Shown here in pieces: positions 12,715-25,282 of a stretch of DNA of 64,000 nt (position 1 is the stretch's first letter; every line of letters starts with the position of its first letter). The notes under the pieces were generated by a model. That model searched no databases, had not been told where the DNA came from, and saw nothing but the letters and a program-made list of their open reading frames with translations. This stretch comes from Rhizophagus irregularis (taxonomy: Eukaryota > Glomeromycota > Glomeromycetes > Glomerales > Glomeraceae), in contig NC_089441.1 in assembly GCF_026210795.1 (NCBI RefSeq), positions 2,356,001 through 2,420,000 of the forward strand. The letters are read 5' to 3'. The translations under genes and the position numbers were made by a program.

Positions 12715-12903
12715 CTAATAAATCCAAGTACCGTTAGCTTGCAAGACAAGTTCGTTGGCTATTTTACTCATGGGAGGCATAGTAATAGTTCTGCAATTTA
12801 CGTAAGTCAAAGTTTCTTTAACATCCCAAAGACATCTGTAGGCATGAAGGTCGCTCCTTTTTACTGAATATTCTCGTATCTTGGATAATTCACAGAAGAC
12901 AGA
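12715..12903 (-). other. Orphan open stretch, possible terminal exon of an unrecognised gene
   Basis: A 62-codon frame without a start codon ends at TAG 12717-12715. It reads like real protein: SDLHAYRCLWDVKETLTYV, NCRTITMPPMSKIANELVL and QANGTWIY before the stop. Its base composition is less AT-rich than its surroundings. It has no partner exon that I could place, so it may be a relic of a lost gene or a terminal exon of one with degraded upstream parts. Confidence 0.3.
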
Positions 12904-13310
12904 TTACATAGAACTATGGTGGGAGAATACTGCGAGCATAATATCGGATCTCTTGCTCTTCATTCAACATTGAAACTTAGATTTTATCTACATTATTCCG
13001 TTATAATTGATTTATCATCTTTACATGATTGATAACAAGCTAAAACTATACAGTAACAGTAGAACAATAAAAAAATTGTTTTTTTCAAGTCATAAATTTA
13101 TTTATGAGGCTTCAATAATGTAATGATAATGTATGTATATAATAAAGTATGAAAATACAAAAATATTTAAGAAGGTTATTGAATAAATTTTTTAATAGAA
13201 AAGTTTATTATTAAAAATGTGTAATTTCTCGCCCACAAAAAAAATTAAATATTATCCCAATATTACTATGTTTTTGGCCACTAAAATATAATTGAAAAGA
13301 ATATAATGAA

Positions 13311-13974
13311 TTATTCCTCCACTAAAACGTTGTCAATCTTATAAATGATTCCATTTGCTGCTATTAAATTTGAAATAGTATTTACTTTTCCATTTAATTT
13401 AAAAGTGCCATCCCTATTCTTCTCAACTTTAATTTTCGTTTTGCTGTTTAAAGTATCTATTTCTTCACCATCTGGGAGTGTTGAATAAGCTTTAGGTACA
13501 ATATGTGCCAAAGCAAATTGATGTAATTTTTCTGTTGGATCTTCTGATTTATCTTTAACTTGACCTGGTTTACGAGTTAATTTACGAAAAGCAGAATTTG
13601 TAGGTGCAAATATAGTGAGCGACACAGTCAGATTTGCAATCAAATCAGACTTTTTTTTTTAAAAAAAGAATTAAAAATTAGTTTTTATTTCAAAGTTTCG
13701 TTAAAAAGAAATATTTGTGAATTATGTTACTTACAGTATCTGCAAACTTTCTCAATACGTCTACAAAAATTGTTAGATCCCTTTCTTGGGGTATTAAATC
13801 ATCTATAGTAGAAGGTCCTGTAGAAATTGTTACTTCGTCATTATCTTGCATATTAAATTTGTTTCTTTCGTCATTATTCATATTTCTGTAAGAAAATTCT
13901 GGTACTAATTGACCAATTGTACATAAAATCAATAATGAAACTATAAATGTAAAAGCGATTCTTTTTTGTCCCAT
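13311..13974 (-). CDS. Secreted fasciclin (FAS1) domain protein
   Basis: Exons are 13974-13735 and 13649-13311, with an 85-nt intron (GTAAGT..AAG) at phase 0, giving 192 aa. The N-terminus MGQKRIAFTFIVSLLILCTI is a signal peptide. The remainder holds one FAS1 domain: DLTIFVDVLRKFADT opening, the H1-type motif LTIFAPTNSAFRKL, an internal LHQFALAHIVPKAYS (the YH-region equivalent), and the closing H2-type NLIAANGIIYKIDNVLVEE. FAS1 proteins are adhesion or matrix proteins of the cell surface. No GPI signal or TM segment follows, so a free secreted form is likely. Confidence 0.9.
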
Positions 13975-14862
13975 TTTACGTTTTTGATTTAACCGTTAAA
14001 AAAGTGTCAAAAAGAAAAGAACACAACTATTAGTTTATATTTTTAGCCAACACGGCCAGTCGGCCACGCCCAATCGTCATATGGTTTTTCATTGATGTAA
14101 CACCGATCACTTGATTTTTAGCATATTCATTCTTTTAATTAAGGACAAACAGAACAGAAACAGAACGGGATTTTTTTAAGGAGTATTTCAAATATTTTAA
14201 AATACTTAAAAATCTCATTTTTTTTTCCGAATTATTAATTTTCCTTTACCTTTTTAAAAAATTATAATGTAACAATTGAGCATGTGATGTTAAATAGCAT
14301 ATGATAACAGGATTTTCTTTTGAAATTCAAATGAAAATTTCATAAAACAACACGAATTGGGAAAAAGAAGCGTAATTGGATGAAAGAATATTTTTTCTTT
14401 TGGATATATTAGAAAGCAAAAAAAAAAGATTTTTTTTTATGATTATGCTTTCGAATAATTGTGTTGTTTGTTACACACAGCTGCGGACATTATTTATTAT
14501 TTTGAAACGTGAAATTTCGATTGGTTTTTCTCACGTCAAATTTACTTTTTGTACCGTTCGCCATATAACCATAAGGGTATTACATTCTCACATTCTCTGT
14601 TTTGATCCGATCAGCAATCAAATTTCAGCCAATAGTTAATTACTTTTTAGGTGTTTCTTTTAATATGCTTATCTGAAGATATTTGCCCTTTCAAAATCAA
14701 ATCGGAGCAAAAAAAAAATTTTTTCCACTTACCACAAGTAGATAGATGTGTAAATTAACGCCTCCCCTATATAATTTTCTTATATAAACCAATCGAGTTA
14801 CCATAAAAAATTGAAAAGCATTTATTTCAAATTATTTGCTTTAAAGGGGTTAACTCATAGTC
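13975..14862. promoter_or_regulatory. Shared 5' region of the fasciclin and SPX permease genes
   Basis: This is a divergent interval of about 890 bp. TATA-like CCTATATAA at about 14766 and TTATATAAACC at about 14780 sit 80-95 bp before the permease ATG at 14863 and are its best core-promoter candidates. A short open frame at 14376-14639 looks accidental. No CACGTG (Pho4-type) box is present. Confidence 0.4.
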
Positions 14863-17774
14863 ATGAAATTTTCGCACTCAATTCAATTTAATTCAGTCCC
14901 TGACTGGGCTGACCATTACATTGCGTATCCTTTTGTTTTTTTTTTTGTTGTTTTTGTTATCTTTTGCTGTTGTTAGTCTTTGAATTTCGAAATGAATTTT
15001 TAATTTTTTTTATATTTAGTTTCGATTAACTGATTTTTTCGATTGTCACATTATTACACAAAATGTTGATCCTTAATCTTCATAACTTGTGATCTAAATA
15101 GATATTCAAATCTCAAAAAACTTATCTATCAAATCGAAAGAGATATTTTTTCTCCAAATGCTGTTCGAAATGATACTGAGGCAGCAAATTTGGAGTCCGA
15201 AGAGTCTCCATTGTTGAATAATAAGACTCGTGCAAATGCAATATTTATGCCTGCACTTGATAAAGAACTCGCAAAAATTAATGCTTTTTATTTAAATAAA
15301 GAAAAAGAATTAATTGAAGAAGTTAGTAGATTAATTTCAGACATCGCTGTATTTGAAAATCTTGAAGATAATGTAAGTATTCGCAGTAATTCTATAGCTT
15401 TGAGCAGATCTTTTCAGTCTGGAGAAGGATCACATCCACGTAGAAGACGTTCTAATTCTCAACTTAGAAGAAATAGATCTACCTCTGATGCTGCTGTATC
15501 ATTCGTGAGCAGTGATGATGACGATGAAGAATTTAATTATTCACATCAAACAGATGGTGCAAGAAATTCAACTGATACTGACGTGATGGATAATCGACTT
15601 TCTTATTTATGGGCTCCATCGTCACTTGAGGAACAGAGAATACGATTAAAGAAACGCACAATTGAACTTTTCGTTTGGTTGTCAGAACTTAAATCATTTG
15701 TTTCTCTTAATTATACGGGTTTTTCAAAAATTTTGAAAAAATATGATAAAATAACTAATAGTAATATTAAACTTAAATCAACTTATCTTAATAATGTTGT
15801 TAGTGAATCTTATCCATTTAGACAGTCTAATCGTCAAAAGGTTGAGGAAAAAATTTCTAAAGTTCAAGAAATTTATGCAAACTTATGTACTAATGCTAAT
15901 ATGGACATTGCTATTAGTGAGCTCAAAGCTCATTTGAGAGAGTTCATAGTTTGGGAAAGGAATACAATTTGGAGGGATATTATTGGTTTAGAAAGAAAAT
16001 CTCATGCTGTTGGAATAAAAGAACCAGTTACTATAGATCATTCTGTAGGTAAAGGGTCTAATATTACAACACCTTTTGGTGAGGTTAATGTATCAAACAC
16101 CTTCTGGAAGAACATCTCTCTTATGTTAATATTTATTGGTGTGTTCATCTTCCTACTAAATATACGTTTGTTCGAAGGAGTAGAAGAAAATAATTGTTTT
16201 GCATTATTGGCATTTGCAAGTTTATTATGGGCAACTGAGGTAAAAATTTTACAACTTTTATTTGCAAAATTTTGAAATTATTTTTATGAATTGTTATTAT
16301 CTATTATTTGCTTACTATTTATGCGAATTATCCCAGGTTATACCACTTTTCGTTACTTCACTTTTAGTTCCTTTGTTGGTTGTTTGTTTACGAGTTTTAC
16401 GTGATGGTGATGAACGTCTTTCAGCACATGATGCAACAAAAAGCATATTTCAAGCCATGTTTTCACCGGTTATTATGTTACTTTTGGGAGGTTTTGCTAT
16501 CGCGGGCGCATTAAGCAAATATCATATTGCTAAAATGTTGGCAACTTACGTATTGTCTAAAGCTGGAACAAAACCTAGTTTTGTACTTTTAGCAAATATG
16601 TTTGTCGCAACTTTTGCAAGTATGTGGATAAGTAATGTTGCTGCACCAGTATTGTGTCTTTCAATTATTCAAGTAAGTTATTATGAAAGTAAACCTATTT
16701 CTTTATTTAGTAGTTATAAATTTTTATAAAATTAATTAATTACGAATAATTCCAAATAGCCAATCCTTAGAAATTTACCACCTAATAATTCTTTTGGACG
16801 TTGTCTAATTCTTGGAATTGCATTAGCTTCAAACGTTGGAGGAATGGCGTCTCCGATATCATCACCTCAAAACATTATCGCAATTGAAAATATGAACCCA
16901 TATCCTACATGGGGTCAATGGTTTTTCATAGCAATTCCTTTGTGTATCATTATTGATATTTTGTTATGGATCTTACTTCTTTGGAATTATGAACAAAGGA
17001 AAAGTTCTTTAATGATCCATCCGATCAGATCTTCTAAAGATCCTTGGACTGGAACACAAATATTTGTAATCATAGTAACAGTGGCCACTATTTTACTTTG
17101 GTGTGTAGAAAAAAGTATGGAAGATTTTATCGGTGATATGGGAGTCATCGCTATTGTGCCATTGGTTTTATTCTTTGGTACAGGCATTCTCACCAAAGAA
17201 GATTTCAACAATTTCTTATGGACCGTAATCATACTTGCTATGGGTGGTATAGCTCTTGGTAGGGCTGTACATAGTTCAGGGTTATTACACACTATTGCCA
17301 AGAGTATACAAAACGAAATTGGTGATCTACATCCATGGCACGTTTTGGTTATATTCTCCGTACTTGTGCTTGTAGTAGCAACGTTTATTAGCCACACTGT
17401 TGGTGCTTTAATTATTCTACCTATTGTTGCTAAAGTCGGTGAACGATTAAGCGATTCACATCCAAACCTACTTGTTATGGTTAGTATCATTCAGTGATTT
17501 CTAAAAAAAAAGAAAAAAAAAAGAAATAAATAAAAATGTATTAATAATAATTATTAATCATATCTTATAGGGATCAGCATTCATGTGTTCAGCAGCCATG
17601 GGCTTACCAGTCTCAGGATTCCCAAATATGAATGCAATTATGATGGAAGACGAAATGGGAGTAAGATATTTATCAGCAATTGATTTTATAAAATCGGGTA
17701 TCCCGGGATCAGTTCTTGCAATGCTTTGTGTTGTCACGATCGGTTATGTATTAATGTCGATTGTAGGATATTAA
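14863..17774 (+). CDS. SPX-domain phosphate permease, Pho90/Pho91-like (SPX plus DASS/SLC13-type transporter)
   Basis: Exons are 14863-14924, 15102-16239, 16337-16672, 16760-17479 and 17571-17774, giving 819 aa. The short first exon supplies MKFSHSIQFNSVPDWADHYI and joins in phase to AYSNLKKLIYQIERDIF, so an annotation starting inside exon 2 would lose the SPX start. The SPX domain (about residues 1-275) has the lysine cluster GFSKILKKYDK at about residues 227-237, the known inositol-pyrophosphate binding surface, and a low-complexity R/S then D/E insert between its helices. About 12 hydrophobic segments of the anion:Na+ symporter (ArsB/NhaD-like) fold follow, including ASNVGGMASPISSPQNIIAI and GSAFMCSAAMGLPVSGFPN, typical of the two substrate/Na+ loops. 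Fungal homologues are low-affinity plasma-membrane (Pho87/Pho90) or vacuolar (Pho91) Pi transporters. The sequence alone does not say which membrane. Pi transport is central to this symbiont. Confidence 0.92.
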
Positions 17775-17966
17775 CAAATTATAATATTATTTAATATATA
17801 ATAATAATTATAGTGTAACGGAAAGCTATATATAGATTGATCTACAAATTATAATTTTAATATTACTTTAAAGGTAGATTTAAAGTTCAGTTTCTTTGTA
17901 TATATAAATGAGATACTTTTTTTTTTTCCTTTTAAAAAAAAATTTTTTTTAAAAAAATAAAGAAAA

Positions 17967-19083
17967 ATGTCTTTTTACAAAATTTCAAGAACTTTGTTAT
18001 CCAATTCCCGAATTATTTCATTTTCAAAGACTGCTCATTTTAAGTTCTTACAACAACAACACGCATCTTTTCATAACACTCCACAACGTTATTCACATGA
18101 TCCATTCCTATTTCGATATTCAGGCCCTTATTGCGAAGCACATTCAACTTCACAACCTGCTCACATACAAAAAGCTCATGATAGAACTGTTAAAGAACTT
18201 AAAGGTGAAACAGAAACGTTAGAAATGTTAGCAACACCAATACAAGGATCTTTATTGACCTTTTTAAGTAAAGCAATGAACGCGAAAAAAATACTAGAGA
18301 TAGGTTGTTTTACAGGTTATTCAGCAATCTGTTTTGCCGAAGGTATTAAAGAAAATGGACCAGATGCTAAAATTATAACTTGTGAGAATGATCATAAGTA
18401 TGCAAATATTGCTTTGCAGAATGTGAAAGAAGCCGGTATGGATAATTTAATCGAGATTAAGGTTGGCGATGGTCTGGAAATGTTAGTAATGAAAATTTAT
18501 TTAACTTTTTTAGTTCATGCAATCCTAGCATATTTTTTTGATTCGTTAATTTCACGTGATTTTTTTTTTCAGATTACGAAATTTTGATAAGTCTACTGTT
18601 TTTGACCTAATCTATCTTGGTAAATAAACCAATTAAAATTGCAAGATTTTCATTTCTTTGTTAAAAATCATTAAATCGAATATATTTATAATTATTAGAT
18701 GCGGATAAAGCAGGATACCTAAATTATTATGAAACAATTCTCGAACGTAATCTTCTTGCTAAAAATGGATTGATTTTAGCTGATAATGGTATTGTTAATC
18801 GACTTTCCTTTTCTTTTTCCTTCTTATTTGAGACAAATAAAAAAAAAGGAACAATAATTAGAATTTAAAAATTATTATAGTTCTTTTTCGTGGATTTGTG
18901 CAAAGAATACCTAATTATGACCCAAACGCACCAGAAACAAGTGAAAATTATATACCAAAAAATTTTTACAAGCGTATTGTTAAGCCGTTGTATCAATTTA
19001 ATGAACACGTTAATAAAGATCCAAGAACTACGCAAGTAGTATTGCCTGCATTTGATGGATTAACGCTAATTCGCAAGAATTAA
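17967..19083 (+). CDS. Class I SAM-dependent O-methyltransferase (CCoAOMT/COMT-like), probably mitochondrial
   Basis: Exons are 17967-18481, 18573-18619, 18699-18788 and 18881-19083, giving 284 aa. All introns are GT..AG. The first 40 residues (MSFYKISRTLLSNSRIISFS onward) are rich in S, R and K without acids, like a mitochondrial presequence. The catalytic domain has SAM motif I ILEIGCFTGYSAICFAE, the acidic loop CENDHKYANIALQNVKEAG, the metal/substrate strand FDLIYLDADKAGYLNYYE, and LIADN-type ILADNVLFRG. This order is diagnostic for the Mg2+-dependent methyltransferase 3 family (catechol-type hydroxyl methylation). The substrate cannot be read from the sequence. Exon 2 is only 47 nt. Confidence 0.9.
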
Positions 19084-20239
19084 GGTATTTTTTTTTTTTA
19101 TTATTTGTTCTTTCTGCTCTTACATAAAATAGATAGATCTTACTTTAAAATCAATTTTGAAACATAATGAATATTATTTTTTTAGGATGATTTTCTTGAG
19201 GGGAATAATCATTATTAATTATACATAAAATTCGAAATTATAACAACTAAATTGGATTAGATTTTCATGATCAATTGTAAATCATTTCCTATTATTCCTC
19301 TGTTATTTGTCGTACTATTCGTTATAAAAGTTAATTCGCAATTTATTTTTCTAAATTTATTTTTAAGTAACATTTATTTATATTATTTTTAAAATTGTAT
19401 TACAAATGTGACAAGATTTTTTCTTTATGGAAATTTTTCAAAAAAAAAAGGATTTATTTTACTTTATTTTTCTATAGGAAAAAAGTTTCTGATTTATTTG
19501 ATTTATTAAATAAAAGATTATCATTTTAGTGCTTTATCGGAAAGGCTGATTATTCCGACAATTAAATAAAGCATTTATGTTTTTTTTTCAATTTGTTTTG
19601 TTTATCAATCGTTTCGAACTTTGTGTAATATCTCTCAAAAGAAGAAATTTTATTATCTGGACTTGCTATCCGGAAGGCGCTAATTTATTAATTGGTTGGT
19701 TTATATATTAAGAAAACAAAATATATTCCTAAACCTTTTTGCGATAAACCATATACTCATGTTACAATTGTTGCATCGTACAACCTTAATTTATTTTATC
19801 TTATCCCTTGCCTCAAAAATTTGGCTAAAAACTAAAATTAAAACAAACTTACCAGAATTTTATCATTTAAAAAGCTTTTTACGTCATTCTTTCTTACTTT
19901 TTTTGATGTACATAATTGCATGTTTGCATTATACAAATGGAAAAAAAGATCTATAAAAATAATATATAACAATTTATTAAAGGTGCGACAAAATAATATT
20001 TCATTGCATAGTGTGCAACCATATTTGTCTATAGCTTTTTTTTTCTATTGACTGTACAAACGGACGACTTAACTAAAATTTTTTTTTATTTTTTTCTTAT
20101 ATACGGCAATACTCTTTTTTCCCCTTTATTATCATTATTATTATCAAAAAAACAAAAAAAAAATTTCAGTTTATACCTTAAATATAATAAATAATATCTT
20201 CCTTCCTTACTTCCCCTTTATATAGTACATACAATAATA
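19084..20239. other. Intergenic, AT-rich; promoter of the proline-rich surface protein
   Basis: No supportable gene is present. An open frame at 19696-19956 begins with TTG, has no family features and appears to be chance. Immediately before the ATG at 20240 is a pyrimidine-rich tract (20100-20220) ending in a CCTTTATATAG TATA-like element, a layout common at highly expressed fungal genes. Confidence 0.45.
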
Positions 20240-21477
20240 ATGGCGTCAACACGACGCATCTATCTTTTACTTGTGCTCATTTGTCTGTCGCTTGTAATTA
20301 TTTCTCACATTCCAAGTGTAAATTCACAAGCACCAGGAGCACCAGCAGCACCAGCACCAGGAGGCGATGCACCAAAGGATGGGGGAAAAGCTGCAGACCC
20401 TCCAAAAGATGCACCAGCAGGTGGGGGCGACAATCAAAAGACTCCAGCAGGTGGTGACAATACAAAGAACCCACCAGCTGACGATAACAAGAATCCTCCA
20501 GCTGATAATGGTGATAACGGCAAGGGCGGTGATAACGGCAAAGCTCCAGATAATGGTGGTGGTGTAAGTCGGATTTTTATTTTACTTTATTTATTTTTTT
20601 TTTATTTTTATCTTTTTTTAAAAGGAACGTCTTGTGAAAAATTATTTGTTTTAGAATAATACTTAATATTTATATAGTAAACTATGTTTAAAACAAAATT
20701 AGATAATTGTTAGGTTCTAATTCGGGCTTTTATTGCTTTTATTATAACATTTATCAAATTATTGGAGGGAAAATTTTTCTAGATATAGTTTTTGGCGACA
20801 AATGCCACGCATTTAGTTATTTGAATTATTGATCAATTAATTAATCAATTAATTTATAATTTATTTTTAGAAAAATCCTCAACCTCAACCTCAACCTCAA
20901 CCCGAACCTGACCCACCAAAAAATAATCCCCAACCTCAACCCGCTCCGCAACCACCAAAAGATAACCCTCAACCACCAAAAGATAATCCTCAACCACCAA
21001 AAGATAATCCCCAACCACCAAAAAATAATGACCAACCCAAGAATCCAGCTAATCCACAACCCAAAGGTGGTGGTACCATTACAATTACATCAAGCGACCC
21101 TGGTAATGTTGTAACAATTACATCAACGTCAACTTCCCTTGGTCCTATTACACAAGCACCCGCAAAAAAACCAAATCAAAATGTTGCTCCAGCGGATGAT
21201 TCTAGTGGAGGAGGAAGTGTTGTTACTGCAGCCATTGTTGTGGGTACAGTTGTTGTTGCCGCTGCTATCGGAATTTGGATATTTAGAAAATGGAAACTTT
21301 CGGTATAGAAATATATTTTTTTTGTTAGTTGTGTTGATTTAAAAAAAAATTTTATTAACTTATCTCTAATTAAATTAGCCCTCGAGGAATTTCAAGGAGA
21401 AAATACAACCGGTTAACTTTACTCCACGAACACATGAATCGGACACAATGTTTTTGCGTGAGTTAAATGAACCATGA
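20240..21477 (+). CDS. Proline-rich cell-surface protein with signal peptide and one TM helix
   Basis: Exons are 20240-20563, 20871-21302 and 21379-21477, giving 284 aa in frame. Residues 1-30 (MASTRRIYLLLVLICLSLVI, cleaved near VNSQA) form a signal peptide. The ectodomain is low complexity. First comes a G/P/D/A/K-rich block, then PQPQPQP and three QPPKDNP heptads plus a variant, encoded by near-identical 21-bp units, then a T/S-rich stalk (GGGTITITSSDPG, TITSTSTS). A single TM helix (GSVVTAAIVVGTVVVAAAIG) is followed by a conserved-looking cytosolic tail, FRKWKLSPSRNFKEKIQPVN ending FLRELNEP. The architecture is that of Mid2/Wsc-like wall sensors, although no cysteine-rich WSC domain is present. 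The tail pattern recalls a fungal membrane family I cannot name. Intron 1 (307 nt) is the longest in the gene-rich half. Confidence 0.85.
20934..21028 (+). repeat. Coding 21-bp tandem repeat (QPPKDNP units)
   Basis: About four units of 21 bp encode QPPKDNP-type heptads inside exon 2 of the proline-rich protein. Third-position changes are few, so repeat length may vary between strains. Confidence 0.8.
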
Positions 21478-22812
21478 GGACGGAAGATGATTTTGGTAAT
21501 TTAGTTTATATAAAAAAAATTATAATTATATTTATTTGATATCTTTTTTTTAATTATTTGGAAATAATTATATATTTCACCAATATATACACCCCTAATT
21601 ATTTTGTTTGATCTTTTTTAAAATAATACATAAACATGTAGGATAACTTATATGGTCAAAGATTTTTTCTTTTTCTTTTTCTTCAGAAAAAAAAAGAATA
21701 AGATATTGTATTTTTGGTTTTTTTTTATTTTGTTCCTTTGTACTTTAATTTTTTTTTTTTTGTAATCTTTAAAACCCTTATATATACCGGCACAAGATTT
21801 TTTTTTAATAACACTATGTAGTTTATTTAATCACATAAACAAACATTAAATATGGGTGGTTTTTTAATACAAAATAAGAATGTCAATAATTTTGGCTTTT
21901 TTTTAAAAAGAAAAAAGCATATATAATTTTTTGAAAAAATGTAAATGCTTTTTTTTCAAATTATGTGGAATTATGGGGTTTAGATAAGATTGTCGGTATA
22001 AATAGGCAATAATAATAATACAGAGGAATCATAAATAAAAAAAACTAATGAAGAAAAAAAAAAAGATTCAAATATTTATTATTATACAATATTACATATA
22101 TAGTATATATATTCTTATAGATTCTAGGGTTGAGGTTAAAGATTACTTGGATAGTAGTCACTAAAAAAAAAAAGTAGTATTTTTTTTTTCATTTCATTAT
22201 CCTTTTTTTATTATTATTATTTTATTTTTTTTTAATTTATATATTTTTTTTTTATATATATAAAAAAAAAATTTGCTTCATTATATATATATTTACACAC
22301 AATTTACTTTACTTTTTACTTATATAAAAATAATATTTTGCCATCATTCATTCATATGTTAATTATTATTATTATTTTTTTTTGTTTTTGTTTTTAATGT
22401 TCAGTTATGATTAACAAAAATCTATGGAATTTTCTTTTTTTCTAGGTTGATTGGTTTGATTAGTATTTTAAAAGTAAAGTATATTATTAATTCTTTTTTA
22501 GGTATAATTATGTAATAATACAATGTACAACTTTAACAATTGAAAAGCTAATCCAAATTAATTATTAAAATTAAAATAATAAACAAAAAGAAAAAAAAAA
22601 AGAAATTATAAATTAGTTGATAATCCGATGACGGACATTAGACTAAATCCGGATGATTTCTATTCCCACCACTCCTCCCTTTGAAACATTTTAAAATTTT
22701 AAATGTTATTTTAAAAATCTATCAAAATAGTAAATTATATTACAGAATGGGTTAACACATTTAATCTATAAGATAACTAATAAATAAAAATAAAAATACT
22801 TTTTTTTTTTGT
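21478..22812. other. Intergenic between convergent genes, extreme A/T homopolymers
   Basis: This 1.3-kb stretch is dominated by poly-A, poly-T and TA runs (for example 22140-22290) and presumably contains the 3' UTRs of the proline-rich gene and the GH47 gene. No coding or structured feature is seen. Confidence 0.6.
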
Positions 22813-24909
<2,097 letters not shown>

Positions 24910-25282
24910 TCGTGTTTTCGAGGTTTTAGCATTGTCATAATCTATAAATAACAATTGACCAATTAATACAAATATACTTAATATACTTTGCCTATAAAAG
25001 AAATTTAACGGTCAAATTTACCATCCCGTGTTCTAGGTAACATTTTCTTTAAGATAAAGTTGATATTTTGTTAAAAAAAAAAGGTAATATTACTGATCCG
25101 ACATATTCAAAATCTCAGGGGGCCAAAATTGTTAAATTTGCTACAGGGATGACGTAATCAAAATAATGCGCAATTACATATTATTGCATAAGTCGGAAAA
25201 TTCATATAAATAGTACCGATTTTAAAGTTAGTTTAGATCATTGACAAACTTTAAATATTTAAATTATTTAATTATTCACAAT
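24910..25282. promoter_or_regulatory. Divergent promoter of the GH47 and SMG6-like genes
   Basis: A 373-bp shared interval. A CRE-like TGACGTAA lies at about 25149 and a TATA-like CATATAAATAG at about 25203, which is 80 bp before the SMG6-like ATG at 25283. On the GH47 side no clear TATA is visible. Confidence 0.45.

Larger units (their letters stand above)
12327..13310. other. Intergenic between convergent genes, with a direct repeat and an orphan open stretch
   Basis: The ankyrin gene (+) and fasciclin gene (-) converge here. The interval holds a duplicated approximately 40-bp sequence near 12495 and 12571 and an unassigned minus-strand open frame at 12715-12903. The rest, 12950-13300, is AT-rich with no visible feature. 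Confidence 0.5.

Noticed and set aside
14376-14639. 87-codon plus-strand frame upstream of the SPX permease
   Set aside because: Starts at TTG in AT-rich DNA with poly-K/F composition and no family features; lies in a promoter region.
16987-17490. 167-codon minus-strand frame opposite the SPX permease
   Set aside because: Antisense of a membrane-protein exon on the plus strand; the plus frame joins exons precisely and has clear family motifs.
19696-19956. 86-codon plus-strand frame between the methyltransferase and proline-rich genes
   Set aside because: TTG start, L/F/I-rich translation expected from AT-rich DNA, and no splice partners or motifs.
20841-21059. Minus-strand frame with FWWLRIIFWWLR repeats
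   Set aside because: Complement of the 21-bp QPPKDNP coding units; it begins within the proline-rich exon and has no independent signals.
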